Part shown: piece after piece, positions 32,542 through 43,931 of the stretch
Position numbering within the stretch: position 1 is the first letter of the stretch
Layout: every line of letters begins with the position of its first letter
From: Nemophila menziesii
Lineage: Eukaryota; Streptophyta; Magnoliopsida; Boraginales; Hydrophyllaceae
Direction of reading: 5' to 3'
Assembly: GCA_029959085.1 (NCBI GenBank)
Contig: JARWIR010000023.1
Location: 5,345,860-5,409,859 of the forward strand
Length of the DNA stretch: 64,000 nt
Made by a program: the position numbers and the translations under genes
Notes under the pieces: generated by a model
Databases searched by the model: none
The model's input: the letters and a program-made list of their open reading frames with translations, nothing else
Told to the model about the DNA's origin: nothing

Positions 32542-33040
32542 ATGATTATGAGATTCCAAGACGAGGAAATGAAGTTTAACGTGTTCAGACCTATGAGATT
32601 TCCGGATTCCAAAGAAGAATGCTTTCGTCTAGATGTAATGGAACCGGTAAGAAAGGAGCAAATTAATGTTGTGGATACGCTAGGGGTGGATGGGAAAGAG
32701 CTACGAAAGAAACCACCAATTAAAGCTCCTCCATACCCTAAAAATCCACAACTCAATCATGCGAAGAAGAAAGAGAAAGCACGTGCCACGAAGGTTCCGA
32801 GGGAACCTAAGAAAGAAAGAAAGAAAGAAAAAGGGGTTCAAAGTAGGTGAAGAAGTAGCTATGAAGAAACCAGAACCCCCTCCAAAGGTACGTGAATCAA
32901 AAAGTTCTTGGCTAGGACCATTCATGGTCACGAAGGTTATCTCAGATAAACTAGTGGGCATAAAAGCTAAGGGATGTAAATTTCGAGTTGCAAATATTGA
33001 CAACCTCACTCACTGCTGGGGAGGTTATGTCAATGACTAA
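32542..33040 (+). pseudogene. F1 post-protease linker and integrase C-terminal tail
   Basis: After the protease comes a basic linker ending in a GAAA repeat (about 32811-32834, KKERKKEK), then FKVGEEVAMKK, SSWLGPFMVTKV and LTHCWGGYVND to a TGA-free end at TAA 33038-33040. The tail is in a frame offset from the linker; slippage in the GAAA repeat is a likely cause. E1, with full pol, places about 1,000 residues of RT, RNase H and integrase core between these two parts. The retained tail may bind chromatin or RNA, but that is conjecture. Confidence 0.8.
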
Positions 33041-33680
33041 TGAATGAGGTAACCCGTCGAGCTTAACGACGTTAAACAAAAGCCATTTCTTGTATATTAG
33101 TTTACGTTTTTATTTTTCGTAGTTTAAATATGTTTGATTTTCGTAAATTTAATGTTTATTAGTAAGAAATGAGGAAGGGTAGTTGTTTTTGATAATTTCA
33201 GGGGTAAAAAGGTCATGAGTTTGGGGTCGAAAGAGCGAAAATAGAAGAAAAATGGGTGGTTTTCCAGGGGCAAAACCGGGTACCCGGTTGCGACGCTGGT
33301 AACCAACCATGAGACGCAAGAGGCCGCGTGTCCATTCGCGCATCGACGCGAACCGAGGCCCCGGTTTGAACAAACCGGGTACCCGGTTTCGAGAGCTGGA
33401 AAATTCGAGAGTTCTGACCCAGCGTTTTGGGGTTAGCCCTTCGCTGCGTCTTGGGTTGCGTCTCCACCGGTGCCATCAACGCAAACTGGGATCCCGGTTT
33501 CGCACAAACCGGGTACCCGGTTTCATGAGGAGAACTTTCTGACCCAGCGTTTTGGGGTCCAGCCATTTGCCAAAAAAAATTACAAAATTTTTATTTTTTC
33601 GCGCCGACACAGCGACGCGAAACCGGGAACCCGGTTTCTTCTGTGACAGGCCGGTTTTCAGCTTTTTAGCCCTAGATTTT
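33041..33680 (+). other. F1 spacer with ACCGGGTACCCGGT palindrome cluster
   Basis: After the conserved post-pol block (TTAACGACGTTAA, 33063-33075) the region holds strong dyads: 33274-33289 (16 bp, perfect), 33372-33389 (18 bp, perfect), 33483-33500 (near-perfect, GGATCC centre), 33506-33523 (18 bp, perfect) and 33620-33637 (8-bp arms). The phrase TGACCCAGCGTTTTGGGG recurs at 33415 and 33540. Frames on both strands across it are by-products of the repeats and are not genes. Confidence 0.8.
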
Positions 33681-34001
33681 TACCTCTTTCTTCAAAGCAG
33701 CCTCCAAAAACACTTCCAAAACCCAGAATTTCCCGAAAATCATCTTCTACAACTACACAATCATCAAATATTACCCTCTTTCACCACGAAAACATACAAC
33801 CACCTCATCTCCTATCCAAACACCATAAAGTCCCCACTTTTCTCCAATTGTTCTTCATCCGAACTTCAAATTAAACCATATTCCCTCTCCCCCCACATAA
33901 ATTAGCTTTTACCCATCTCATAACCCACCATAATCTTCAAATTTTAAACCTCAAAACCTCAAAGTTCTAAGCTGTTCTCTAAGCTTTTCACTATTTGAAG
34001 T
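33681..34001 (+). other. F1 A/C-rich ORF3 leader
   Basis: G-poor stretch (caaaaacacttccaaaaccc type) equivalent to those in C1 and B1. It ends in TTTTGAGTTTGGGGTGG at 34001-34017, the polypurine-like motif before ORF3. Confidence 0.5.
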
Positions 34002-34017
34002 TTTGAGTTTGGGGTGG

Positions 34018-34435
34018 AACGAGAGGGCTAGCAGAATCGATTTCATGTGCACTTATCGAAGGAAGTCTCCTAGAAACATAAACACTTTTGGTGTTATTCA
34101 AGAACAAGCTGTTAAGATTCCTAATCCGAGGTTAAAGCTGCATCCAAGAGGAAAGAATATCTGTTAAGGCTAATCCGAAGAAGAGGAAATTGATTGATGA
34201 ACCAGAAAGTGAGGAAAAGATTAATCCAATGATGAGTTGGAATCGAAGATTAAAGTGTTGGAAGAAAATCCGGATGCGATGATTGTTATTTTGGGAAACG
34301 TTAGAAACAAGCTGAACTTTATCCTATCAAAACGCAACTTACGATGTCTAAACGCGAGATAAGGTTCATGGACGCAACACCGATAACCAGCCACGCGCTG
34401 GTTGAGATACGTTTTCTAATCCTTCTCATTTAGTG
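34018..34435 (+). pseudogene. F1 ORF3 remnant without central domain
   Basis: Recognisable pieces are a basic N-terminal part (TYRRKSPRNINTFGVIQEQ) and a C-terminal helical part (SKIKVLEENPDAMIVILGNV). The central domain seen in E1 ORF3 is missing, and stops and frameshifts break the rest. The end (ttctaatccttctcatttag) matches the E1 ORF3 end. Confidence 0.55.
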
Positions 34436-35844
34436 TAGATTATTTTATTGCTTTGAGTCTTTCCGAGTCGTGGGGACACGACTCATTTTGAGTTTGGGGT
34501 GGGGTTCGTTGCCTCATCCCAGTTTTTATTTGCTTTCAATAAAATAATTTTCGGAGTTGCGTTTGACTGTAGAAGATTATAAATATCCCTTTAGCATACT
34601 TTTGATGAATCTATGATAGTAAATAGTGGACTTTAGGGATTGATATAAAACGCATTTAGAATTGCATGCAAACATAGGTAATTGATAGGAAAAATTAATG
34701 AACAATGCAAATGAAGTAAGCTTGTACTTAAGGAATATGTTTGGTGTGTAGAACGTGAAATCCTAATTAGTAGAGAACCCACCTAGATATGAACTAAAGA
34801 CGAACTATGTACTTAGGAAAATCATAGGGGCAGTTCTTTGTTAGCCATTTGTGACCTTTTTAGCCTTCTATCCCCTTTATTAAATATTACTCGTCTTAGC
34901 CCACTCTGAGCCTTTAGCCTTTTCTTTATAGCCACGATATAAGCCATTATCCCTTAGATTATTAGGCATGACCATATGACCCTCACTTGATACACGATCC
35001 TGAGACATGTCTTGAGCTTGAGTTTGGGGTGGTGGGTCCACTTATGGGGAATTTATTGGGTAGGGATTGATGTGCTTTGTATTGTAGCACAATTGCAGAT
35101 GATATACACTTGGAACCCTTTGCCGGGAATGAGAAAAAATGAAAAAGAAAGGAAAAATAAAAATTTGAAAATCCATTACAGTAGAAATCGGGAACCCGGT
35201 TTCGCAAAACCGGGAACACGGTTTGCAACTGTACAAGAAAAAAAAAGAGAAAAAGAAAAAGATGAAAGAATAAACATCCGGCAAAGTGGAATTTTTCTGA
35301 AAAATCATCTTATTTGTAATGGATAGACATGGGACGCTAAATTGTTGCGTAAATGGGTGAGTGAGAACATTTGTGAGCGTAAACTCAAACTCGAGGACAT
35401 TTGTTGATGGTAAGTGAGGAGAGAGCCAAAAGCTCACTTCAAATTTACCAAATATACATCCATACCGTCCTTAAGCCAATATTAAAACCATAAAGACCTC
35501 GTGATTCCTAAGTGCATAGTGAATTTATGATTCTGTTGATAGGGAATATAGTAGGTGGAGCGTTCAAAGCGATTTAGGATTGAGGAACACCCTATAGCCA
35601 TCATACAGAGATGAGTACATCTTCAAACATTGCGACTTTAATTTTATGATTGAGATTATTTGTGTTTGATTTTGCATTATAGATGTATGTGTATATTAGT
35701 TTCTAGAGTTTGCTATATGAGATTTATCTTAAGAATTGCTTTAGGTGTATTTGCTAGCTTCTATTTGTTCTTACGTTTACTTCTACCCCTTTGTGTTGTT
35801 TTGTTTTACTTTGTCGGGACGACAAAGGTTTGAGTTGGGGCTCT
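34436..35844 (+). other. F1 3' non-coding region
   Basis: Contains a perfect hairpin 34465-34484 (GAGTCGTG-GGGA-CACGACTC) then ATTTTGAGTTTGGGGTGGGG; GCTTGAGTTTGGGGTGG (35016-35032); CTTTGCCGG (35118-35126) facing CCGGCAAAG (35278-35286); ACCGGG dyads 35187-35223; hairpin 35809-35827; polypurine tract 35829-35842. From 34664 it is nearly identical to 27448-28636. No gene supported. Confidence 0.75.
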
Positions 35845-36266
35845 TGATGTCTCCCTAATTGTTTTTATTTTCGACCCTTGGGAGACATCATTTTTTATGT
35901 TTAATTGAATATTTTGATAGACTTTTGAGTTAAAAATGCAATAATCCGAAATTCCTATTTTATTTCTAGTATTTTTTATGTATTAAACTTTTGCGCGTAA
36001 TCTTGTGTATTTTAGTGAAAAGTTTGTAGGTTTTGAATATTAGCTAGGAAAGGAATCCGAGAAGAGAGTCAAAGATCGTGATATGGAGTCAAAGCTTGAA
36101 GATAAATCCCGAAACAATTATATTTTGGAGCTGCAAATCTGGAAAACAGGCCGAAGATTGCTGATTTCGAGGCACTTACAAGTTGATTTAGCCGCTGACC
36201 TTTGAAGATAATATGTTCCTTATCGATTTACGGAAATTTAGCAAGTGATTTAGCCATCAATCGGAG
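35845..36266 (+). repeat. F1 3' LTR, first 420 bp only
   Basis: Starts TGATGTCTCC with a perfect terminal hairpin (35845-35854 with 35881-35890). It matches 28637-29056 closely, then stops at the head-on junction with E1. Confidence 0.9.
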
Positions 36267-36352
36267 GCAACGAACCCCACCCCAAACTCAAAATGAGTCG
36301 TGTCCCCACGACTCGAAAAGACTCGATACAACAATTAAACTAATATACACTA

Positions 36353-37237
36353 CTAAATGAGAAAGAGTTGGGAATGACGAAACGCGACCATACCTTCGTC
36401 CTCAATAATACACTTTATAAAGATAGCATGCTCCTTTTTCAATTCGGAAGTGTGAGTGATGCCAAAGAAGGTGGGAATAACGAAACGGGACCATACCTTA
36501 GCACAAGGTAATAAATAACTACTATAAACTTGCCCAACATATCTCTCAACAGTTGGAATAGGACGTTTTCCATTAATTAAAACTTTGTCCCAAAGAGATT
36601 CCCAATTAAAAGATGGATCGTTAAGCTTTTCTTGATATTGGGAAGGCTCAGTGATGTTTGGTAATTTCAAAGTTTTGCGAATAAGATCAATTGAGAAGGG
36701 TAGTACCTTTTTGTGAATGATAATTGACTGTTTATTTGAGAAAGACAATCGTTCATAGAAATCACGCACCAAGGTAGGGATATAAGTAAGATCCCTGAGT
36801 CTCAATTCTGTCCATCCAAACTTATCACAAGTGGTTGCATAACTCCTAAATTCATTGCTCATAATACTTCTAGGGAATCCTTTCTCAACAAAAAATTTCA
36901 AATAATTAATTCTGTCACGAACTTGATCAGCCCAAGTCATCGCAACTCTCTTCGGTTTCTGTGCCATAGTCTTTCTTCGGGTATATCTTGGTTCTAAAAC
37001 GGGTTCTTTGGGAATTTACTCTTCAATCTCTTCTTCTTCATCAACCAAGGTAGGCTTAGCAGGAGTAGCCTCACTTGGGTTTTCTTTCCTCTTCATAGCA
37101 GTCTTAACCTCTTCAATCTTGCGTTTAGGACCTGAATCTGAAATCTCAATAGCTCTCTCTTGTGTAGCACCAGGGTTGTTTCTTGTTCTTGGAGTATTTC
37201 TTTGAGTATAACTGAAAGAATCTGTCCAGTTTGTCAT
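36353..37237 (-). pseudogene. E1 ORF3 with central domain
   Basis: It starts at the ATG read from 37237 (MTNWTDSFSYTQRN), ten bases after a polypurine-like motif, and runs about 294 codons with one stop (37016-37018). Residues 1-75 are charged with an EEEEIEE stretch. The middle has FVEKGFPRSIM, LRDLTYIPTLVRDFYERL, KVLPFSIDLIRKTLKLP, WESLWDKV and RYVGQVYSSYLLPCAKVW. This resembles the plant 'putative transposon protein' domain seen next to Athila and related elements. It ends HSQLFLI and lacks the coiled-coil end found in C1. No signal peptide or membrane helix is convincing. Function unknown. Confidence 0.75.
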
Positions 37238-38243
37238 GGCTTCTCACCCCAAACTCAAAACTTCAAAAAGTCGAAAAAAAGAGAAAAGTTTCGAAATTTG
37301 ATGTTTTGAGGATAGAAGGAGGGATATTAAGGCGAGATATGAGATGGGTAAGGATTATATTATGTGATTTGAGAGGTTTAATAGTTCAATTAATGGTTTG
37401 GATGAAGGAGGAATCTTGAAGAAATGTTGGAAATTGGTGGTGTTTTGGAAAGATTGTGAGTTGATTATGTGTTTATAGGGTGAAAAAGGGAAGGATTTGA
37501 TAATTAAAAGCTGTTTTGATGATGATTTTCTGAGTGGTGTAATACTAAAAACGGATGTGGAGGCTAACTTGAGAAGGAAGGTAAAAATATAGGTTTTAGG
37601 TTGCCCAAAACTGCCTAACACTGACGATAACCGGGTTCCCGGTTTGTGTCATTGTGACGGTGAAAATAAATTACCAATTTTTTTTACCTGTATGCAACCT
37701 CCTTGCGTTTGAGCACACGCAGGGGTCAGAGAGTTGGACTTCATGACCGGGGTCCCGGTCAGCTCACAACCGGGTTCCCGGTCTGTGTCGACAACGGGAA
37801 TCTGGCTCCAGCTAGACGCAACCCCTTGTGTCTTATCTTACGCAGGGGTCAGAGAGTTTGGGATCTTACAACGCCACCACTGGATTCCCGGTCAGCTGGC
37901 AAACAGGTTCCCGATCGCCGTCGCTGGCGCAAATTCAGATGCGGCCTTCTTGCGTGAGGCAGGTAGACATCAACGTGCTAACCGGGTTCCCGGTTAGCTA
38001 GCAATCGGGTTCCCTGTTAGCCCCTGGAATGCTACCTAAAAATTCCAATTTTTCCATTCTTTTAACCCCAAACTCATGACTTTTGTACTCCTAAAATCAT
38101 AAAAAAAAACAACCCTTTCTCATTTCTTAAAAATAAACACTAATCAACAACAATTACTCTAATATATACTAAAACATTGAACTAATATACAATGAATTGG
38201 CTTTTGTTTAACGTCTTTAAGCTCGACGGGATACCTCTCGCTT
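37238..38243 (-). other. E1 spacer and palindrome cluster
   Basis: Non-coding between ORF3 and pol. On the minus strand it runs post-pol block (GACGTTAAAC near 38208), palindrome cluster, A/C-rich leader, polypurine motif (37246-37262). Dyads of the type AACCGGGTTCCCGGTT lie at 37629-37644, 37745-37760 (GACCGGGGTCCCGGTC), 37768-37783, 37980-37995 and, decayed, 37880-37915 and 38003-38018. The + frames at 37703-37997 arise from these repeats and are not genes. Confidence 0.75.
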
Positions 38244-39692
38244 CTAAGGAGCTTCAAGGAGGTACATGACCTCCCCGGGATGTGGATCTTCCGAGCGATT
38301 TATATACTCGCCTCCATGATCTATCTTCAATCAATGACCATTCACCATAAAGGTGCGGTGCTCGATTGGATGCTTAATTTCTATAGCTCCATGGTGCGTG
38401 ACTTTGGTCACAACGTAAGGCCCAGACCATTTTGATCTCAACTTACCTGGATAATTACTGAACTTGGAGTTGTATTTAAGGACCCTTTGTCCAACTTCAA
38501 ACTTCTTCACACGAATACAATTATCATGCCACCTCTTGGTGTTTTCTTTGTAAAGCTTAGAATTCTCATAGGTATGTAATCGAAACTCATCAAGTTCATT
38601 CAACTTCATCATACGATTCTTACCGGCTAAAGTAGGATCTAAATTCAATTGCGCTATAGCCCAATATGCACCTAATTCAAGTTCAAGGGGTAAGTGACAA
38701 GCCTTACCATAAACCATGCGATACGGAGATGCACCAATAGGAGTTTTGAACGCAGTACTATAAGCCCACAATGCATTATCTAACTTTGTTGACCAATCTT
38801 TTCTTGTGGGGCCAACAGTCTTTTCTGATATGGATTTGACCTCTCGATTAGAGACCTCAGCTTGACCATTGACTTGTGGATGATAAGCGGTAGATACACG
38901 ATGTCTTATCCCATGCTTCTCTAGAACTGTCTTCAAATACTTGTTCACAAAGTGTGAACCTCCATCACTGATAATAACTCGAGGTGTACCATGTCTAGTG
39001 AAGATATGAGACTTCAAGAATTTAATTACTACTCGTGAATCATTCATTGGTAGAGCTACAACCTCTACCCATTTAGACACGTAATCAACAACTAAAAGGA
39101 TGTATTGATTTCCATTGGATGGTATAAAGGGATCCATGAAATCAATACCCCAAACATCGAATATCTCTACCTCAAGAAAATTGTTACGTGGCATCTCATC
39201 CCTCTTGGATATATTACCAGTAAACTGGCATCTATGACATTTCTTAACGTACTCATGACAATCCTTATGTAATGTAGGCCAATAAAAACCAGATTGTAAT
39301 ACCTTAGCAGCTGTGCAGTCGCCCTTGAAATATCCTCCATAGGGTGAATCGTGACAACCTGCAACTACTGAATAAACATCACTCTCAGGTATGCATCTTC
39401 TTACCATTTGGTCACCACATACTTTGTATAGGAAAGGATCCTCCCAAAATAATTGTTTAGCACGACTGATTAATCTCTTCTTGTCTTATGAAGTAGCTCC
39501 TTTAGGAAAAGAAACATTCACCACAAGATTTGCAATATCTGCATACCAAGGAGCTCCATTATAAATAGCAAACAAACTCTCATCTAGGAACTCCTCTCTA
39601 ACTAACTCAGGACTACTATTCGATTCAGAACCTTCAAGACGAGACAAATGATCTGCAACTTGATTATTACAACCATTTCGATCGCGAATCTA
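38244..39692 (-). pseudogene. E1 integrase
   Basis: Read leftwards from the RNase H end. The zinc-binding part has [13 protein letters not shown]...[12 protein letters not shown]: the two Cys are kept, but the second His of HHCC appears as Tyr. The catalytic core keeps all three acidic residues, in [18 protein letters not shown] and GQAEVSNRE. The C-terminal part has [25 protein letters not shown] and HGGEYINRSEDPHPGEV. In-frame stops lie at 39690-39692, 39486-39488 and 38331-38333, with the terminal stop at 38244-38246. The enzyme inserts element cDNA into chromosomes. Confidence 0.9.
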
Positions 39693-40898
39693 TAAATAAA
39701 ACTCTTGAAGCAATAAAACACATCTAATTAACCATGGCTTAGCATCTTTCTTCTCCATAAGGTACTTAATAGCGGAATGATCGGTAAATACAACAATTTT
39801 CGCCCCAAGAAGATAGGAGAGAAATTTGTCAAAGGCATAAACAACCGCTAAAAGTTCATTCTCAGTTACCGTATAATTAACCTGGACACTAGTGAAGGTC
39901 TTACTTGCATAATAGATAGAATGAAATACCTTATCCTTTCTCTGACCCAACACAACACCCATAGCTAAATCACTAGCATCACACATAACTTCAAATGGAA
40001 TCTTCCAATCAGGGTGTAATACAATAGGCGCAGTAATAAGATTCTCCTTTAAATCTTGAAATGCCTTCATGCAAGCTTCATAAAAAAAGAATTTGGTTTC
40101 CTTTTCGAGTAAGTTACACAAAGGTTTTGAAATCTTGAAAAAATCTTCGATGAAACGACGATAAAACCCAGCATGGCCTAAAAAGCTTCTCACCCCTTTT
40201 ACAGAAATAGGTGGGGGAAGAGTTTTTATTACCTCAATCTTAGCACGATCAACTTCTAAGCCTGCACTTGAGACCTTGTGACCCAACACTATACCTTCAC
40301 GAACCATAAAATGACATTTTCCCCAGTTTAACACCAAATCAGTTTCCTTGCATCTAATTAACACCTTCTCCAAGTTCTATAAACACTCATCAAAGTTATC
40401 ACCAAACATAGAAAAGTCATCCATAAATACCTTAAGGAAATTATCAATCATACCACAGAAAATCGCCATCATACATCTCTGAAAAGTAGCAGGTGCATTA
40501 CACAATCCAAATGGCATCCTCCGATAGGCAAAAGTACGAAAAGGACATGTAAAGCTGGTTTTGTGTTGGTCAGCTGGATCTACATAGATTTCATTGTACC
40601 CTGAATAACCATCCAAAAAGCAATAATATTCCTTACCAGCCAATTTATCTAACATCTGATCTATGAAAGGAAGAGGGAAGTGGTCTTTTCTGGTCGCCTT
40701 GTTCAACTTATGATAATCCATACACACCCTCCAACCAACAACGGTTTTCATGGAAACGGCTTCATTCTGAGCATTTAAAATAGTAGTCATACCACTCTTC
40801 TTTGGTACGCATTGAACTGGACTTACCCATTCACAAATAGCTATGGGATAGATGATTCCCGCATCTAGCAGCTTAATAACTTCTTTCTTCACCACTTA
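39693..40898 (-). pseudogene. E1 reverse transcriptase and RNase H
   Basis: One frame with two stops: 40896-40898 (just before VVKKEVIKLLDAG, where Glu is usual) and 40377-40379. RT motifs in order are VSPVQCVPKKSGM, VCMDYHKLNKATRKD, LDGYSGYNEI, MPFGLCNAPATFQRCM, and the catalytic box VFMDDFSMFGDN. Connection and RNase H follow: [61 protein letters not shown]. All catalytic Asp/Glu residues I can check are present. It copies element RNA into DNA in the particle. Confidence 0.92.
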
Positions 40899-42016
40899 TT
40901 TCATCGCTGACATTAGTCTCCCTTGGCCTTCAACTGAGCGTACACTATTATCTTCTAGAATGATTTTGTGTTGGCAATAGAAAGGACTAATACCTTTGAT
41001 GTCAGCAATAGTCCAACCAATCGCCTCTTTATTAGCTCTCAGTACACGCAACAGTTTATGTTCTTGAGCACCTGTTAAAACTGCCGAAACAATAACAGGT
41101 AAAGTGTCATTAGTACCTAAATACGCATACCTCAAGTGTGCTAGCAATGGTTTTTCTTCTAACTTCGGAGGAAATTCAATGGATGGTTTCTTTTTAATGA
41201 CCATCTCCCCTGGTTCTCTCATAGGTTCATAGGCAGGATGCCTATATTTTGGATTCTCAGAATTGATAGCTGCCACTGTTTCGGAAATCTCTTCCATCAT
41301 CTCAGGTAAGTCAAGTGTCAAAGCATCCTGCAAGATTTCATCATAATTAAAACAATCAAATACCTCTTGCGTGGCATGTTCTGCTATATCCATTTGAAAA
41401 CAATCTCCTGGAACATCTGGAAACTTCATAGCTCTAAACATATTGAACTTTACCTCCTCGTCTTGGATTCTCATAGTTAATTCTCTGTTTTCTACATCTA
41501 TTGAAATACGCCCTGTGGCTAGGAATGGTCGTCCAAAAATAACGGGGACATTCCTATCCGCGTCGTACTCAAGAATAACAAAATCTACGGGAAAAACTAA
41601 AGTACCTGCCTTGACGAGGACATCTTCGATTCGTCCCTCAAGATATACGAGGGACCGATCAGCCATTTGTATGACCATATAGGTAGGTCTCACATCACCC
41701 ATCTTCAACTTATCGGAAATTGATTTGGGCATGAGATTGATACTCGCACCCAAATTGCATAGAGCTTTTCCTTGCCACTCATTACCAATTGAAATAAGAA
41801 TCGTATAACTCCCAGGATCAAGTAACTTAGGTGGCAACTTACTTTGACAAATGGCGCTACACTCTTCTGGCAACCCTATCATCTCATTATCACAATATGT
41901 CTCTTGTTGGTGAGGGCCCTCTTCAAAAACTTCACGTACTTCGGTATATCTTTAATAGCTTCTAACAACAGAATGTTAATGTTAAGACCTCTCACCTATT
42001 CAAAAATCTCTGATAT
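40899..42016 (-). pseudogene. E1 aspartic protease and protease-RT linker
   Basis: From Met at 41882 the frame is open to 40896. Protease residues: KLPPKLLDPGSY, CNLGASINLMP, MADRSLVYLEGR, VIFGRPFLATG. The catalytic Asp is Asn (codon at 41754-41756 on the minus strand), a G-to-A type change; F1 retains Asp. After it comes a linker of about 150 residues (CFNYDEIL, PPKLEEKPLLAHLRYAYLG, HKLLRVLRANKEAIGW, ISPFYCQHKI) that is absent from the non-autonomous elements. The part upstream of 41882 (to about 42016) is frameshifted. Confidence 0.88.
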
Positions 42017-43898
42017 TCAGCCATATCTCCTTTTTTTCTGAACTCTTGAGGGAAAAGGTGGAGGAGGACGGGTTTCTACAACATCTTTCTTTTTTGGAAC
42101 TTCCAGAATCTTCTCCACTTCTACCACTTCAAGTTCATTTTCTTTTTCTTCCACCTCTTTTACCGGTTTCTCTTTATTGGTGACTTCTTTCTCTTTCATA
42201 ACAGGAAAAGGAGGTGGAGGGAGCTTCTTACCACTTCTTAACGTGATAGCATTACAATCTTTGGCTTGTCTCGGGACTTCAGTGTCACTAGGGAGTTTCC
42301 CTTGTGGACGCTGACTTAACTGTTTTGACATCTAAGCTATTTGATTCCCCATTAACTTATTGCAACTTCAGAAGCTTGCTGAATCTGAATAGATTGTGCC
42401 TGAAGTTCCATTAATCTCTCTGAGCAGGTAAGGCTATTTGATTCATGGTATCATTGTAATTATCTTGAGGAGGCTGTCTCTGAACATGACTTCCATAATT
42501 TTGTCCTCCTTGATAATTATTTTGTGGTCTAGGTTGATAATTGTTACCTTGGGCACGCGGCTGATAAGCATAAGTAGGATTAGCTACCCCATTGGGATTC
42601 AGATATGGAAACCCGGATGGTTTCTGTTGGGTTGGTATCCTTGACCACTTGAACTGTAATTCCCTCTATTAGGAACAAACATCACAGCTTCAGGGTTACT
42701 TTCACAATGCTCCCAATCATGGTCTTGAACACCACAATTCGAACACCCATATACCTCTTGAGTAACACTAACACCTGCCTTCTTACCTGAAAACCCCTCT
42801 TTAACAGCTAAAGTGAGCTGTTTCATTTTTTGTTCCAATGCACTCTTCAATTTATCCTCCAAGAGGAGAATTTCTCATCAATACCCATATTACTTTCTTT
42901 TCTACCTCGGATAGGTGTTCTTACTGTATTCAAAGCTTTCTCATTCGTTACCGTTCTATTTAAAATAATCTTAGCATGTACTGGAGCTACCTTTAAGAAT
43001 CCACCACCACATAATAAATGGAGGTCTTTTCTTGATCCTCCATATAAGCCTTTATAGAAGATTTTCAATTGTTGTTGTTCTGTGAGGCCATGGTCAGGAA
43101 CTCTTCTCAAACATGACTGAAAACTTGTCCAACATCTTTCCAAATTTTCTTCTTGTTTTTGGACAAATGATGTCAAATCAACCTGTGCGTCTAATCTCAT
43201 ATTCGTCGGATAATAACGATCCAAAAATGCTGTTTGTAGCTCATCCTAAGTATTTATTGTTTCAGGTTCTTGTGAATCGTGCCATTCACTAGATGTCTAT
43301 CACGAAAAATCTGAAATTAGAAAAATACATCTGCTCTTTGGTCACTCCTTATGTACGAATCGCAGATTTGCATAAACTTATGAACTGCATGAATAGGATC
43401 TTCTCCAAGTACTCCACGAAAGTTTCCAAAATTCTGAAATTGGGATAGCATACCAGGGTCGGGTCTATAACATGCAACATTGATATTTGCAGGACCAATA
43501 CCGAGAGCAGGAGTGCAATAGGGAGCTTGCTCTGGACCATGTACGAACCATGGATCATAATACATAGGGAGTTGAGCTTGTTGCATAGGTGGATGATTTT
43601 GTTGATTGTTGAGAACTGGTGGATTAGGAATGATTGGCGGTACTAGTGGTTGGCCATTTGCATCCAACTGAACGCCAGGATCTTCAACGTGATGAAAATT
43701 CAAATCCTCCATTTCTCTTTCTCTCTTTGCTTGTTCTCTTGCTTCTTTTTCTCTTCTGTTTCTTTCTCGAACTAACCTCTCAAGTTTTGAGTACACACAC
43801 CAAACCTGTAAGACCCGAGAAAGAACAAAAACGAAGAAAAGCGTAAAACTAAAAATAAAAATGCAATTAAAACACCAAAGGATAAACACCGGGGTCAC
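42017..43898 (-). pseudogene. E1 gag
   Basis: Read leftwards from about 43800: EDPGVQLDANGQP, YDPWFVHGPEQAPY, YRPDPGMLSQFQNFGNF, VHKFMQICDSY; a frameshift near 43320; DRYYPTNMRLDAQ, CWTSFQSCLRRVPDHG; a frameshift near 42850; knuckle CSNCGVQDHDWEHC at about 42705-42746; NRNHPGF linker; KQLSQRPQGKLPSD and the basic linker LPPPPFPVMKEKE. Several further frameshifts lie between 42335 and 42600. The start is uncertain: the ATG used by F1 is not kept (GTG in its place), and the open frame to 43898 includes leader sequence. Confidence 0.82.
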
Positions 43899-43908
43899 AC
43901 GCTACCGT

Positions 43909-43926
43909 CCCCGGCAGAGGCGCCGA
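43909..43926 (-). promoter_or_regulatory. Primer-binding site of E1
   Basis: On the minus strand TCGGCGCCTCTGCCGGGG, the tRNA-Asp-type site with a changed first base, 5 bases after the LTR end. Confidence 0.8.
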
Positions 43927-43931
43927 AAACT

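Larger units (their letters stand above)
30212..36266 (+). mobile_element. F1: non-autonomous family-d Athila element, body and truncated 3' LTR
   Basis: Order: primer-binding site, gag, protease, integrase tail, palindrome spacer, ORF3 remnant, 3' non-coding, polypurine tract and the first 420 bp of the 3' LTR. RT, RNase H and integrase core are absent. Together with the LTR at 28637 it forms a gag-protease-only element of the same LTR family as E1, the likely helper. At 36264-36266 it joins E1 head-on, with a 3-bp GAG overlap. Confidence 0.85.

Noticed and set aside
33213..33566. Open frames on both strands across the palindrome cluster of F1
   Set aside because: They arise from GC-rich dyads that lack stop codons in either direction; no family match, and no frame conserved in E1.
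33270..33640. CRISPR-like array of short repeats
   Set aside because: Plant DNA; spacing is irregular, the repeats are perfect palindromes, and no cas genes exist.
36353..37237. True envelope gene for E1 ORF3
   Set aside because: No signal peptide, transmembrane helix or furin-like site is convincing; only its position matches the env-like ORF of Athila.
37703..37997. Two overlapping plus-strand frames in E1
   Set aside because: Same cause: repeated ACCGGGTTCCCGGT units; opposite strand to E1 coding, no homologue.
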